A stretch of DNA of 64,000 nucleotides from Chloranthus sessilifolius (GCA_021018995.1 CM037598.1:46949185-47013184); one strand, 5' to 3'. Shown: positions 10,625 to 22,899, counted from the stretch's first letter. The notes: generated by a model not told the origin, from the letters alone. Numbers and translations are program-made.

Positions 10625-10938
10625 TATTGATCTTTTTTGTAGACCTGAGTTGTATTATATTATATTTTAGAAAATTCTTTATAGCTGTGCCATAGTAGAA
10701 TAAAAGTACTACTAATTCTTTTTAGAATCTTACATAGTTGGACAACAGCAGAAGGGAAATGCTAGAGCTGCAGCTAGAGTCTAGCAAGCTCTGTTTGCAC
10801 ATCTTTTACCCTGAAACCTAGTCCTTTAATGTTGAATTCCTTGTAATTAATTTAGTGTAAATTTGTTAGTTATTATTTTAGTTTAGAAATTCTTTGAGTG
10901 CTGTAAGCATTTTCCTTACTTGTTGAGTTTGTGGGTGT
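10625..10938 (+). other. Untranslated leader of element C
   Basis: About 310 bases between primer site and gag ATG without an ORF; AT-rich and alignable with the leaders of A, B and F. Confidence 0.6.
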
Positions 10939-12532
10939 ATGCTTGGGAGAAGGTCCTTTAACCCAGAGTTGGAACCTCCAAATCCTGAGGTTGAAAGGAT
11001 CCTCAGACCAAGAAACACCACACAAAGCTCTACTGTTGAAATAGAGCCAGCTAACATGGCTGAGAGGCAAAGAACCTTGAAAGAGTATAATGCACCAGGG
11101 GATTACACTTCTCCCTTCTGCATACAATTCCCTTCAGTGGAAGGAAACTATGAAATCAAGTCCTCCACCATCAATATGCTGCCATCTTTTCATGGGCTTA
11201 GTAAGGAAGATCCTTACAAGCACATTGACCAATTTTTGGCACTTTGCACCACTTTCAATATTGCTGGCTTGGGACCTAAAGCCACCAAACTGAGGCTTTT
11301 TCCTTTTTCCTTAAAGGACAAAGCTAGCACATGGCTCTCTAAGCTTTCAGCCAACAACATCCAAATATGGAGTGACCTCCAAAGCCAATTCCTGGCTAAA
11401 TTCTTTCCCATGAACAAGACCAGCCAGATGAGGACAAGTATTTTGTCATTTACTCAGTCCTCAATTGAGTATTTTTATGAAGCATGAGAGAGATTCTAGG
11501 AGATGTTAAAACAATGCCCCACCACCAAATTCCAATGTGGAAATTACTGCAAGTATTTTACCAAGGAATTAATCCCAAGAGCAGGGATATGGTGGATGCC
11601 TCATGTGGTGGTAGCTACCTACACAAGACATCTGATGAGGTTTGGGAGCTGTTTGATATTATAGGAGAAATCCCATGCAGCAGGAGTCACTGTCTTGCAA
11701 TGACAGCTAGACCCTTGCTAGGTTGATGAAAGAGTCCACCCCTAGAGGTGGAATATATGAAGTGAAGGTACAGAGTGAGTTGGAGAAGAAGGTGGACAAT
11801 TTGAGCTTGAAGTTTGACAAATTGATGAAGGTGATGTAGCCTAGAATGGTTGCACAAGTGGAGGAGGCATGTCTGATATGCCAATCTCCCACACATTCAC
11901 TACATGCTTGTCCATCAACTAACCAATTCCCTGATTTTGTTATGGAGCAAGCCAATGCTGCCAAAGCATTTGGGCAGCAACCTGCTGGGTACTCATGGAG
12001 GATCCACCCAAATTTGAGGTGGAGGCAAGATAATTACCCTCAACTCCTGTAGTAGCAGTTGGTAGCTCCATACAGACCTCAACACCAGTTTAACCAGGGA
12101 TACCCACCTCGGCAGAATTTTCAGTTGCCTGCCCCACAGCCCAACCAGTTGGCCTTGCGCCCATAATAGCCCATATCATCTTCTTTTGAAGAGCAAATAT
12201 TGACATTCATGCAGAATTTGGAGGACCAAACTGTAAACTCTCATGGGCAAAGTATTCAGAAAATAGAGGACCAACTTAGTCAAATCTATAATGCTTTGAA
12301 AAGGAGAGATGAGGGCAAATTTCCTGGTCAACCCTTAGCCAACCCTAAAGGGCAGTTTATGATTGGAGAAGCATCCTCTGCCCAAGAGCAGGCTAATGCA
12401 ATCACTATCCTAAGGAGTGGGAGAGTGGTTGATAATTTAGTGGGCAGAGCAACTGAGGAGGTCATAGAAAGTGAAATTGAAAGAGATGAGAGTGGTGAAG
12501 AGTCAAAGAAGTCATCTCCTACTGTGGATTAG
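10939..12532 (+). pseudogene. gag: Gag of element C, broken
   Basis: ATG at 10939 starts MLGRRSFNPELEPPNPEVER. The Gag core spans about 11140-11640 (KDKASTWL, then SQFLAKFFPMNKTSQMR, FYQGINPKSRDM). TGA at 11485 replaces the Trp of EAWERF seen in A, a TAG follows four codons later, and a one-base deletion near 11519 shifts the frame. The zinc knuckle CX2CX4HX4C is at 11870-11911. Further stops at the codon after VM (about 11836) and in Gln runs near 12050 and 12165 are TAG/TAA where relatives have Gln. The final helical part (SHGQSIQKIEDQLSQIYNAL) ends at 12532. Function as for Gag of A; inactive copy. Confidence 0.9.
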
Positions 12533-13155
12533 TAAGGGCAAAATAAAGGGGCTGATGTTGAGCCCCAACAATAACCAATAACTGAAGAAAAAATAAAAAA
12601 ATAAAAAATTGACCATGAGGCGGTTAGGCATGCAGCTGTCGCTCCAGCAGTCCCACAGCTGCTATTTCCTCATGCATTAGCTGGCCCATTTCCTTTTGAT
12701 AAGGGGAACACTCATATAGAGGAAATGATGGAAACCTTCAAGCAGGTCCATTTCCACACCAAAGAAACTACAAGACCCTGGGGTACCCACTATCCCCTGT
12801 ATAATTGGAAACCATATCATTGGTAAAGCCCTCTTGGACTTAGGGGCTAGTGTGAACCTGCTCCCATATTCTATGTATGAGGAACTAGGTTTGGGGGAGC
12901 AGAAATCCATATCAGTTGTGCTCCAACTGGCTGATAGGTCAGAGAGGAGACTTGTAGGTGTGGTGGAGGATGTTTTGGTGGGAGTGGACAAGTTCTACTA
13001 TCCTATCAATTTCCTTGTTCTGGACATGAACCCTTGCAAAAGTAAAGCCCCAATTCCTGTCATCCTTGGAAGGCCATTCTTGGCCATTGTAAATACTTGC
13101 ATACAATGCAGGTCAGGGTTGATCGAGGTGACCTTTGGGAACATGAAGGCCTAAT
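12533..13155 (+). pseudogene. pol: Linker and aspartic protease of element C
   Basis: Retropepsin-like domain with active site LLDLGASVNLLP near 12831-12866, ADRSERR, and the second conserved region PVILGRPFLA near 13055-13085. Upstream the sequence jumps from EEMMETFK to the protease lead-in; A has about 55 more residues there, so C carries an in-place deletion. Stops occur at both ends of the domain. It would release Gag and Pol products. Confidence 0.85.
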
Positions 13156-14495
13156 TAAATATGTACCTTGCTGCTGGGCATCCTTAGATGGACATTGAGG
13201 ACGGTTGTGTAATAGATGTACTAGATGGCCTAGTGGAAGAAGAATTATCTAATTTGCTAGATTGGGATAAGGTTGCTGATGACCTGGCAAATATTTGGAG
13301 TATGGTTGAGAAGGAGGCTTAAGTTTTCATGACAGAAGACATCACCAAAATAGAGTCTTCTGTGGGCCTAGTGCCGCATTCCAGCTGGAAACATACATTA
13401 CTGCCCCTTCTTGAAACTACTAAAGCACCTTTGTTGCCTTCAATTAAAAGTCCCCCTGAGCTGGAGCTGAAATAGCTCCCAGCCATATTAAAATATGCCT
13501 TCTTGGGGTAGAACAACAAGCTTCCAGTGATCGTCTCCTCTCTCACTAGTGAGCAGGAGGAGGCACTATTGAGTGATCTCTAGAAGCATAAAAAGGCAAT
13601 GGGGTGGACAATAGTTGATCTTGGAGGCATTGATGCCTCAGTCTACATGCACAAAATTCACCTGGATGAGGGTGCAAAACCCTCAAGGGAGATGCCGAGG
13701 AAACTTAATCCTCACATGCAGGAGGTGGTCCTTAAAGAGATAGTGAAACTGTTGGATGCAGGGGTAATTTACCCCATTTCAGATTAAGAATGGGTGTCAC
13801 CTATCCAGGCGGTGCCTAAAAAGTCAGGCATAACAATTATCACTACTGATTTTGGAGAGTTGATGCCAGCCAGAGAGACCACTGGCAGAAGAGTTTGCAT
13901 TGATTACAGAAAACTCAACTCCAAGACCATAAAAGACCACTTCCCCCTCCCTTTTACTGACCAAGTCCTAGATAAGCTGTCTGGGAAGGCATTTTACTGC
14001 TTTCTTGATGGATACTCAGGGTATAACCAAATCCTTATGGATCCTCAAGATGAAGAGCAAACTACTTTCACATGTCCCTTTGACACCTTTGCTTACAGAG
14101 GGATGCCTTTTGGACTGTGTAATGCCCCAGCCACATTTTAGAGGTGCATGTATACAATCTTTTATGATATGATTGACAAATTCTTGAAAATCTTCATGGA
14201 TGATTTCTCAGTTTTTAGGGATAACTTTAGCTCGTGCTTGAGTCATCTTGAGTTGGTTCTACAAAGATGTGAGAAGACCAATTTGGTCCTAAGTTGGGAA
14301 AAGAGTCACTCTACGGTGACACAAGGAATTGTATTAGGCCATGTGGTCTCTCACAAAGGGATAGAGGTTGACAAGGCTAAATTGGACTTGATTTCACATC
14401 TGCCCCCACTCAGGACTATCAAACAAATCAGATCTCTTTTAGGACATGTTGGGTTCTACAGGAGATTAATTAAGGACTTCAGTAAAATTTAAAAG
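13156..14495 (+). pseudogene. pol: Reverse transcriptase of element C
   Basis: Fingers start near 13600 (IHLDEGAKPSREMPRKLNPH). VCIDYRKLNSKT is near 13890, MPFGLCNAPATF near 14102-14137, and the catalytic FMDD is at 14193-14204; the thumb ends with LGHVGFYRRLIKDFSK near 14470. The frame is constant, interrupted by stops at 13785, 14139 and 14490 and by several in the protease-RT linker. The stop at 14139 is TAG where F has Gln. RT copies the RNA into cDNA inside the particle. Catalytic residues are intact, but the ORF is not. Confidence 0.9.
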
Positions 14496-15100
14496 CCATT
14501 GTGCGACCTGCTTTATCATGATGTGCCATTTGACTTCTCTGCTAAGTGCCTTAAGGCCTTTGAGGTCTTGAAGAAGTGCCTTACCATTGCTCCTGTAATC
14601 CAGCCCCCTGATTACTCACTCCCCTTTGAGCTGATGTGTGATGCATCAGACTTGGCCATAGATACTGTCTTAGGATAGAGGAAAGATAAGTTGCCTGGAG
14701 TGATCTATTATGCCAGCAAATTACTGGCTGAAGCTTAGTTGAACTACACCACTACTGAGAAAGAGCTGCTAGCTGTTGTGTTTGCTGTGGACAAGTTTAG
14801 GCCCTACTTGCTTGGGTCTAAAATTGTTGTTTTTACTGATCACTCAGCCCTAAAATACCTATTGGCTAAGAAGGATGCCAAGCCAAGGTTAGTCAGATGG
14901 ATCCTCCTGTTACAAGAGTTTGATCTTGAGATCAAGGATAAAAAGAGAGTTGAGAATGTGGTGGCTAACCACCTCTCTAGGATTATTTTTGAAGAATGTG
15001 CAGCAACACCTGTTAATGAGTTTTTCCCTGATGAGCAGCTATTTGTTGTGCAGTCTAGTGTTCCCTGGTTTATACATATTATCAATTTTCTTGCTATTGG
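14496..15100 (+). pseudogene. pol: RNase H domain of element C
   Basis: Metal-binding residues are in CDASD (about 14640), TEKE (about 14757-14768), [10 protein letters not shown] (about 14832) and NHLSR (about 14967), the usual D-E-D plus His/Asp pattern; the last motif has Asn before His where Asp is common. TAG stops at 14676 and 14736 replace Gln codons. RNase H removes RNA from the hybrid during reverse transcription. Confidence 0.87.
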
Positions 15101-16358
15101 TAGGATTCCCCCTCACTGGTCCAAGATGGACAAGGACCTATTTTTCTCTCATGTCAAACATTTTTTGTGGGAGGATCCATACCTATTTAAGCATTGTGTA
15201 GACTAGGTTGTTAGGAGGTGTGTGCCTGAAAGTGAGTTCCACAACATTCTTTCAATGTGCCATGAGCAAGCTTATGGAGGACACTTCAGTGGCAATAAGA
15301 CTGCAGCTAAAGTATTGCAATATGGTTTTTATTGGCCTTCTTTGTTCAGAGATGCATTGATACATTGCAAGGCCTGTGAGAGATGTAAAAGGATGGGGGG
15401 CATTTCAAAGAAAATTCTATGCCATTGTAGCCCATCCTTGTGGTAGAACTTTTTGACATCTGGAGCATTGATTTTATGGGCCCCTTTCCTCCATCTATGA
15501 GTTATAACTTCATACTTTTGGCAGTAGATTATGTGTCCAAATGGGTGGAGGCCATTGCCACAAGGATCAATGACCACACAATTGTCCTTAAATTTTTGAA
15601 GGACAATATCTTCTCAAGATTTGGCACCCCCAAAGCTATCATTAATGATGGGGGGAGTCATTTCTGTAACAGACCTTTTGAGAACCTCCTCAAACAGTAC
15701 TCTATTACCCATAAAATAGTAACTTCCTACCACCCACAAACTAGTGGGTAAGTTGAAATTTCCAATAGGGAGATCAAGCATATCTTGGAGAAGACTATGA
15801 AGACTGATAGGAAGGATTGGGCACAAAATCTAAATGATGCTTTGTGGGCTTATAGGATTGCCTATAAGACCCCTATTAGCATGTCTCCATTAAGGTTGGT
15901 GTATGGCAAGGCCTGCCACCTATTAGTGGAGTTAGAGCACAGAGCCTATTGGGCTATCAAATCACTAAAATTTGACCTAACTTCTCTTGGTTCTCACAGG
16001 AAATTCCAGTTGGCAGAGCTTGATGAGCTGAGGCTGGAGGCCTACTCAAATGCCAAAATATACAAGGAGAAATTAAAGGCATTCTTTGACAAGAAGCTAG
16101 TGAGAAGGGCCTGCAATGCTGACACTAAGGTTTAGCTTTTCAACTCTAGACTAAGATTTTTTTTCAGGGAAGTTGAAATCCAGATGGGATGGACCTTACA
16201 TTGTCATTCACGCCTCCCCAGCTGGTGCTATGGAGATTTTGGATCCTATGTCTGGGAAGATCATGAAAGTGAATCGGCAAAGGCTAAAAATTTGTATAGA
16301 AAATTTATTGGAGCCCCCTCAAACCATTCACCTACATGATCCTCCCACTGCTCAGTGA
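15101..16358 (+). pseudogene. pol: Integrase of element C
   Basis: HHCC zinc finger at about 15257-15390 (CHEQAYGGHF ... HCKACERCKR). The DDE core has Asp in DIWSIDFMG (about 15470), Asp in INDGGSHF (about 15645) and Glu in [10 protein letters not shown] (about 15760). The C-terminal part is rich in basic residues and ends at LHDPPTAQ, stop at 16356-16358. A one-base deletion near 15413 shifts the frame; stops at 15204, 15428, 15749 (TAA for Gln) and 16133 (TAG for Trp). No chromodomain is seen, as expected for Athila. Integrase inserts cDNA into chromatin. Confidence 0.9.
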
Positions 16359-17452
16359 TCCACAGCTTTATAACATATGTACCATTTGAGTTAACTGCTT
16401 TATATATATTTTTTATAATGCTTAGAAAATTTTCAATTACTGCTTTTAGGGTGTTGATTTGTTGGTGTGTTTCATTTTCTTTTGTCCATTTTTATTTTGA
16501 GTACATGTACATATCTGTCATTTGAATTTGCTATACAAGTTTGTTGATGCAAGGTTGAGGTGCTTTGATAATAAATGGCATGAATTTGATTTGAAAAACT
16601 ATCTTTAGAATTCTGTAATTGTGATGACCAGTTGTTGATAATAGGCACATAATTGTGATGATGAAATGGAGTATATGTGAAAGGGTTGATGCTGATGCAC
16701 AATGGATAGGTGCATGACATTATAGAAGCACTGGCCAATGTGCCAACCTAAGCAAATGGTTAAAAAATGGGTTCTCGCGATGCTAACAAGCATAAAGTTC
16801 AATCTAACAGAGCTCTTAAGACAGTGTGAGCCCCGTGAGACTCGATCTTGGCATAAATTTGGAACTGCGTGAATAACTGTCTCTGCTCATTCAACCTCAT
16901 GAGGCACTTGATGCTCTACATTTTGAAGTCTCGTGAAGTTAGACAGTGCAGCTGCACGAAAAGGAACCATTCAACTCGCACACCAAGGCCAAGTCTCAGC
17001 TCTGCGAAATACATTGTGAAGCATTTTTTTTCTTTTGCGTGACTAAACTCCTTGCGGGCCTGAATATACACTGCATGAGAAATGTGCCCCGCGAGCACCT
17101 GTTAACATCTGCGTGAGGCACAGGTTTTCCCTTTAAACTGTGGTGATTTTCTATGAATTCTTCATTTCATATCTTTTTGCCTTAACTCCCATTGCTAATA
17201 ATAGACCAACATGCACTCTGCGGGATCATTCCCCATAATAAATTGCACGACATTTTATATTTCTCCTAGCCAATGTATTTATTGCTAACTAACCTTCTTT
17301 AATATCATTATAGCAATTAACCATAGAAGGACAAGAAAAATTTAATGTGCCGATGCGTATTCCACCACTCACGCATTTTAAATATCAGGTCGGTTCACCT
17401 CCATCACATTCATTCTCTTATGATCCCCAATAGCCCATCCAAACCCACAACT
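16359..17452 (+). repeat. Post-pol spacer of C with CG-rich word array
   Basis: Non-coding. The first part (16430-16745) aligns with B (22540-22865, minus) and with F. From 16745 to 17115 lie words such as GGTTCTCGCGATG, CCTCATGAGGC and CCCCGCGAGCACC, of the same type as in the LTR U3 arrays. The last 330 bases are AT-rich with no clear signal. Confidence 0.65.
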
Positions 17453-17770
17453 ATGGCGGATGACAAACCCATTTAGTTGCCTATAAAATTCGACCCAGTT
17501 TGAGAGGACCCACTGCCACCAAAAGAGCCTGACCCACGACAATTCTTGTGGGACGAGTATGAGGAAGTACAAAAGATTTTGACCAAGGAGGAAAAGAAAA
17601 AGAATTAGAGAAAGAAGAAGAAACAGAAGATAGAGCCATCTGGATCTTTTGCCCCTCCCTCTACACCCCATCTACCACCTGCTCAGCATCCTTCTCCTTA
17701 GTCCCTGTTATCACCTCCCTCTCTGCCTTACAGTTCCTATTCCCGAAGCAGCAAGTTTCTTTTGTTTTTA
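17453..17770 (+). pseudogene. Remnant of the post-pol ORF in element C
   Basis: ATG at 17453 opens MADDKPI and an acidic, Pro-rich frame with DPRQFLWDEYEEVQKILTKE, then a Lys-rich run and a Pro/Ser-rich tail, interrupted by four stops. It sits in the same place as the longer ORFs of B and D and shares their Lys-rich and Pro-rich bias, but I cannot align it residue by residue. It may be a shortened relative or a different small ORF. Confidence 0.4.
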
Positions 17771-18017
17771 ATATTTCTTTTGCCATACATTGTACAAACT
17801 TTGTTGCAATAATGAAATTACTTTTTGTTATGTTCTATTTGCTTTGCTTTCTGTTCATAACTAGTTGTTTGTTTTAGATGTTTATGTGGGCTTTGTTTCT
17901 TACTTTGGCTTCCCTTATTTAGTGTTAATTTTGTCTATGTCTGCTTTGTTTAAGTGTCTTTGTTCCCTGCTGCACATGCCCTCTTCTCTTTGAATCAGTG
18001 AGGGCACTGCTCCTCAT
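17771..18017 (+). other. T-rich non-coding segment
   Basis: TTTGTTATG and TTGCTTTGC-like runs with no ORF; may be the 3' UTR of the ORF remnant. D has a similar stretch next to its internal polypurine tract. Confidence 0.4.
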
Positions 18018-18033
18018 AGGTTTGGGGGTATGG
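18018..18033 (+). repeat. Second, internal polypurine tract in element C
   Basis: AGGTTTGGGGGTATGG, preceded by CACTGCTCCTCAT. Its core is identical to the true polypurine tract 1636 bases downstream. D has the same duplicate 1632 bases from its own tract. Confidence 0.7.
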
Positions 18034-19653
18034 CAGGGATAGCCAATGATCTAGTTAACCTAAGTGTAGCAGTCTTAACTAAGTGAGGAATAAATAGAAT
18101 GAATTTCACCTAAGCAATATTGAAAGTGAGGAGATTTAAAACTATGCAGACCTTTTTAACACTAAAATCATTTGAAAATCAGTACTTCTATGAGGTGAAC
18201 ATTAGGACATTTTTATATAAATAGTAGTTAGGGAACCGGTAAGGAGAGAAACATGTGAAAGCATACCCCTTTGAGTTCAATTGAAGACCATACCCAGTGA
18301 GCTTTGAGGGTATAATTTTTTTTTTTTAAGGAGTATCTATGGCAATTTTTTCTGTTCTAAGGACTGACTAAGTCAAGCCCTTTTCACTAAAAGTTAGACA
18401 CCCCAAGTTGAAACTGTTTGACAGTAATCACACTAAGGAAAGGATCAAGGTCTTCATTTGGACAGTTTGAGCCTAAAAGATCAAACCTGTGAAACTATCC
18501 TTGTGCATACACTTGTTGAGCCTTAAAGCCCATTTTTCTTCAACAAACACCAAAGTCCTTGAACCTAAATCTCTTAACCTAATTCAGCCCTACCCTCACT
18601 CTAAGAATTCAGAAGGTAAAGGAGAGGATGTTGAAGATAGGTGAGTAAAGTTTAACATTTGGTGAAAGGAAAAGAAGAGAGAAGGAGATCTATAAACAAC
18701 AATGTAGTAGTTGTAGATGTGTGACAACAATCATCATAAAAAAAAAATATATATAAATCCAAGGAAAAAAAAAAGGAAAAAGAGAGAGAAGTCAAAAGAA
18801 GAATTTCATTGGAAATATTAAAAAGAAGAGAAGAAGTTGGCCACTTTAGCTCTGACATTTCAAAAGAAGATGGAGTTGTGCTGAAACGAAGAAGGTGAAG
18901 TCATGAATCATCTCCTACCTGTGTTGATTCTCAAATTTGAATCCCTTTTTACCCTTTTATTATTTACAACCCTCACCAATAAGCCACATTACAACCCATG
19001 AAAAGCCCTTGTTGATCCAAAGTCAAATGAATTATCATGTGAAGATGAGGGAATGTCTAATCTATGGTGAGAGTACTGTATAATATCAGAAATTAGAAGC
19101 AGTGCCCATGCTTATGATTGCAAACCCATTTAAGGTATGTAACTTCTCTTGAGCTTATGAAGAATGATACACCCTTAAATTCATTTATGAGAAACAGCCC
19201 TGGTAAGCATTGGGTCTGAGATTGAAATCATTGGGGCATTGTTTGAACCTGAATTTTGATGTATTGATAAGCTCAGTATTGTTTTGCACACCTTGTTTTT
19301 CTTGGTGTCAACTGACTGGATGTGATGAGCATGCATGCATGATTGAGGTGTTAAATTGCATGCATATACTACTTTGGGATTCCTGTAATTTTAACAGAGC
19401 AAGGGTGAAATGAATTATATTTATTTTAAACTGATTGACCACTATTTGCACTTTTCTTAACAGTTTGATTGAGAAGTTTGTGGGTACCTTCACTGAAAAC
19501 CCTCAGGAGGCTTTACTCCTCCACTAGGGATCGCCTAGGGGTTTAAAAGGCTTGATGCATTAGCTAAATACATCTGTCCTCCCTGCGAAAGTGGCATTTA
19601 CATTCTTAGAGTAGCTGTTTAAATTTTTCTTTGCTCAGGGACTAGCAAAGATT
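18034..19653 (+). other. Non-coding stretch before the 3' LTR of C
   Basis: No ORF. Contains a purine-rich part (18660-18870) and segments alignable to D (60020-61640, minus), for example GAATGATACACCC near 19160 and the CTTTGCTCAGGGACTAGCAAAG lead-in to the polypurine tract. Conservation between diverged subfamilies suggests a cis function, which I cannot name. Confidence 0.5.
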
Positions 19654-19666
19654 AGGTTTGGGGGTG
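19654..19666 (+). promoter_or_regulatory. Polypurine tract of element C
   Basis: AGGTTTGGGGGTG directly abutting the TG of the 3' LTR; primes plus-strand DNA synthesis. Confidence 0.85.
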
Positions 19667-22349
19667 TGTTATTCACTGAAAAGTACCACTTTTCACCTCT
19701 TAACCTAGCCTTTGCTGGACCTTGAAGCTGACTAATAACTCCTTTTTAGCTTGTTTTATAGTTAGGAATAATTTGTGTAGCTTAACACAGTTTATGTTTT
19801 TGGTGCCAAGAAGAGAGAGAATTCAAGTAAAAGATGACAGCTGAACCAGAAAGTGATGGAACACCATAGTGGTACACACCATGGTGACTATTTTCGCATG
19901 TCATAATAGACCAAGAAAGTCCAGTAGATGAATGAAGAATAGGTGAGAGTGGAGGAAGCTGCAACAGAGGCATGTGCATAGCAGTAGAGGAGCCAAGGAC
20001 CTATCTCGCACAGCTGAGGTGCAACCTCGCGCTGTTGAAATTCACTGGCAGAGCTCCCTCGCGTAACTAAGACATGTAGCATAATAGAGCTCACGAAGAA
20101 GTTTCATAGCTTAATGAAGGGGTTATCACAAAGCTCATCTCACACAATAATCACAAACTTCAGCTGTAAGTTACATGTGATGAAACTCGCGAAGCTCTCC
20201 CGCACTAAGCCTTTAGAAATACAACTCACGAAGCTCTCACGAGGATCAAGCCTTAATGTAGCCGTGTGCATTACCTTGCGAGACCAATTAGTGTGAACTA
20301 CAGCAAAGACCTCACGAAGTTCTCACGTGGTTCTTGAAGAGGGAGACGACCATAAGTTCTCTCATGCAGCTCTCATGCGTCTAAAAGTTTAAATTTGTAT
20401 CGAGCGAGATGCAAAGGCATCTGTGCAAGTACCTCGCGACTGAAGTTTCTGAAGCTCTTCTATGTGACTGCATTCAAAGCTGAAGCAGTTGTGCGATCAT
20501 CCAAAGGTCTATTATGCGAGACAGTAATATTCTAAGCTAAACTCTACCCCGAGAACACTCTGTAGCTGTGTGACAGAAGTGATATGTAAAATCCAACCTC
20601 GCGAAGCTCGGGCTCTCCACTTCTCAATCTTAACTCAAGGACCTTTTGAGAATTTCCCCAGGTCTAAGGCACACATCTCGAGGCACAAATTCTGATGCAC
20701 ACATCCCAAGACATCCAAGGGTTATAACAGTGCCACATCTACTTGAACAATTAGGGTTTACTCTTCTCTCAGCCATAGTATTAGGATTAAGTATCTAAGC
20801 TGTGCTTGTAACTTAGAAACTATCATTAACTTTCTCCTTCAACCTCTGTCAGCTGAGAGCTCAAGTAGACTAGGGTTAGGGTTAGGGTTTGATCACTTCT
20901 TTTTCCATTTTTTCTTCTCTCTTAGACTAGCACTTGCTGGCTAAATCTTTGGTAAGCATTTAGGTGTAGTTTTATTTAAGTTTTGTAATGGATCATTTAA
21001 ACATTAGGATTTTGTTTTGAGCTATTGTGCAGAAGGCTGCTGCTAAATTGCATTATTGGTAACATTAGATCAATGGAATTTATGTTTGAATGCTTACTCA
21101 ATCTATTATTTTCTTATTTATTCGTAGTTTTGTTCAGGCTATAGCATACATTTAGGATTTGAGGTTATTGAAAGGCCCATGGAAGATTGAGCTTGTAGCC
21201 TGGGGACCATGGTGGTAGCAGCAGTTTTCACGTTTTGTCTTATCATTTGTGGGTAAGGGAGCCTCTTTGGATAGCCTGTGACCATTAGAGTGGACAGATT
21301 ATAGCCCTAGGGCAACCTTGATCACAGATCTAAGTTGGATTTTTTCCCGGTGAGAGATTGGTAAACAGATCTCCCCTTTATTTCACTTCTGACTGCCATT
21401 GTCGATGAGCATTAGAACCGGCTTCTCCATGGTGATTCACGATTGTGACGACATTGTATTGAAAACTATTTTAAGCAATAAATTATTGATTTAAAGTCTA
21501 TTTAAACCTATAGGTCTATTGGTTCCATTAGATTCTTGATAGGATTTGTGTATGGGATTTGCCCATTCACTTAACCTTTAGATCTTTGATCGCCATCTGA
21601 TCTTCCTAGGTTTAATACCCATCTGAATGCCAGCCAGATTTGTGCACAGATCTGGAGAGCTTAGAGCACTAGTAGACAATGTTTTCAATGGTATTCACGG
21701 TCTTACTTGATTCATTGGAGGAGGTTTGATCAGCTCACTCCTTTGGATTAGGTTAGCTCTTCTGACTTGATCAATGGTATTTGACAGACTCTATTGGATA
21801 GACTGTGGCCATTTGAGTAGACAGACTACAGCTTTAAGAGCACCCAAAATGGCATGGGTTAAGTTGGATTCTTTTACCTTGTTGAGGTTATTGATAGCAC
21901 TTCAACAAGGATTTGCTGCAGAGAGAGCCCTAAATCTGAGTTACATAACTGAATGAACTTTAACGTAGACTGCTTACTTCTCATCCTTTTATCTTTATTT
22001 TAATACACTATCACCCCCTTCTTCATAACCCTTTCTTAGGATAGGACTACACTTTATTTCTCTTCTTTTTAGTAGGTAATTTAGTGTAGTTATAACACCC
22101 AACTCCCTTTCTTTAGGATTGTCAGATCTGTAGCCAAATCTGGAGGCTTACTATTATAGCCCATTTTGAGTTCTACATCAATATCTTTGTGGGGAAAACT
22201 CTTACTTATCAAAACTTGCTACAATAGCCCTGTATCTTGCAGGTTTAGGATTACTTTAGTTGTGTTGTTTCCATCTTTTATTTTATTTTACTTTTTAATT
22301 TATTCTCACCACACAATAAAATCAGCACACCCTAAACTGCCAATCAATA
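19667..22349 (+). repeat. 3' LTR of element C
   Basis: Starts TGTTATTCACTG and ends CAATCAATA, followed by the second GGGCT. Aligns to 7880-10600 over its full length with scattered, mostly transition differences and small indels. Telomere-like run at 20872-20890. Confidence 0.93.
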
Positions 22350-22354
22350 GGGCT
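22350..22354. repeat. Target-site duplication of element C (right copy)
   Basis: GGGCT, identical to 7875-7879. Confidence 0.93.
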
Positions 22355-22865
22355 CACTATTAGGCAGCAGCACATGTCCTTATGCTCACCAAGCTCTCGC
22401 GCGGAATAAAATACCCATCAGAACTCTGTGAGAAAGCTTCAGGTGGCCCGCGAGCTTGAAATTGAGACTATTTAGCCCCGCGAGAAAGCACACTTAACCT
22501 TTCCTTTAAGCTTGTGCCCTGGCCTGTGCATGTATAATGTCATGCACCAATTTAATGTACATCAGCACCACTCCATGACATGTACCCCATTTCATCATGA
22601 CAGTTAGGTTACCCCTTCATCAACATTGAAACATCACTAATTCAGAATTCCATAGATAATCATTTAGATCAAATTCAAGAATTATATTTTGAGAATATCT
22701 CAACTATCACCAACAGACATGAGCATTAAAATCACATGACAGATATGCACTTGCACTCACAAAAAAAAATGAATCAAAGCAAAATCAAACACACAAGCAA
22801 ATCAACACTCTAGCAGCAGTAATTGAAAAGTTGCTAAGTAACTTAAAACAAAACACACAATTAAT
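22355..22865 (-). other. Post-pol spacer of element B (right part)
   Basis: Aligns with C 16430-16780 on the opposite strand (shared TAGNGTGTTGATTTG, ATATCTGTCAT and GGTGCATGACATTATA). CG-rich words lie at 22370-22500. Non-coding. The junction with gag near 22865-22915 marks the pol deletion. Confidence 0.7.
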
Positions 22866-22899
22866 ACATATCGTACACACATTCTTTGGTTCTTTACCA

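Larger units (their letters stand above)
7880..22349 (+). mobile_element. Element C: full-length Athila-type retrotransposon (14.47 kb)
   Basis: Two related LTRs (2721 and 2683 bp) enclose a 9066 bp interior: primer site, leader, gag, protease, reverse transcriptase, RNase H, integrase, a 3.3 kb spacer with an ORF remnant, and polypurine tract. It is flanked by perfect GGGCT duplications. The LTRs differ by roughly one base in 15-25 by eye, so the insertion is old. The coding region has about twenty stops and at least two frameshifts, so it can move only in trans, if at all. Both LTRs end in AATA, not the usual ACA seen in G. It lies inside element B. Confidence 0.95.

Noticed and set aside
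17378-17671. Minus-strand 97-residue ORF as a gene
   Set aside because: It is the complement of the Lys/Pro-rich post-pol ORF remnant of C; composition explains the open frame.
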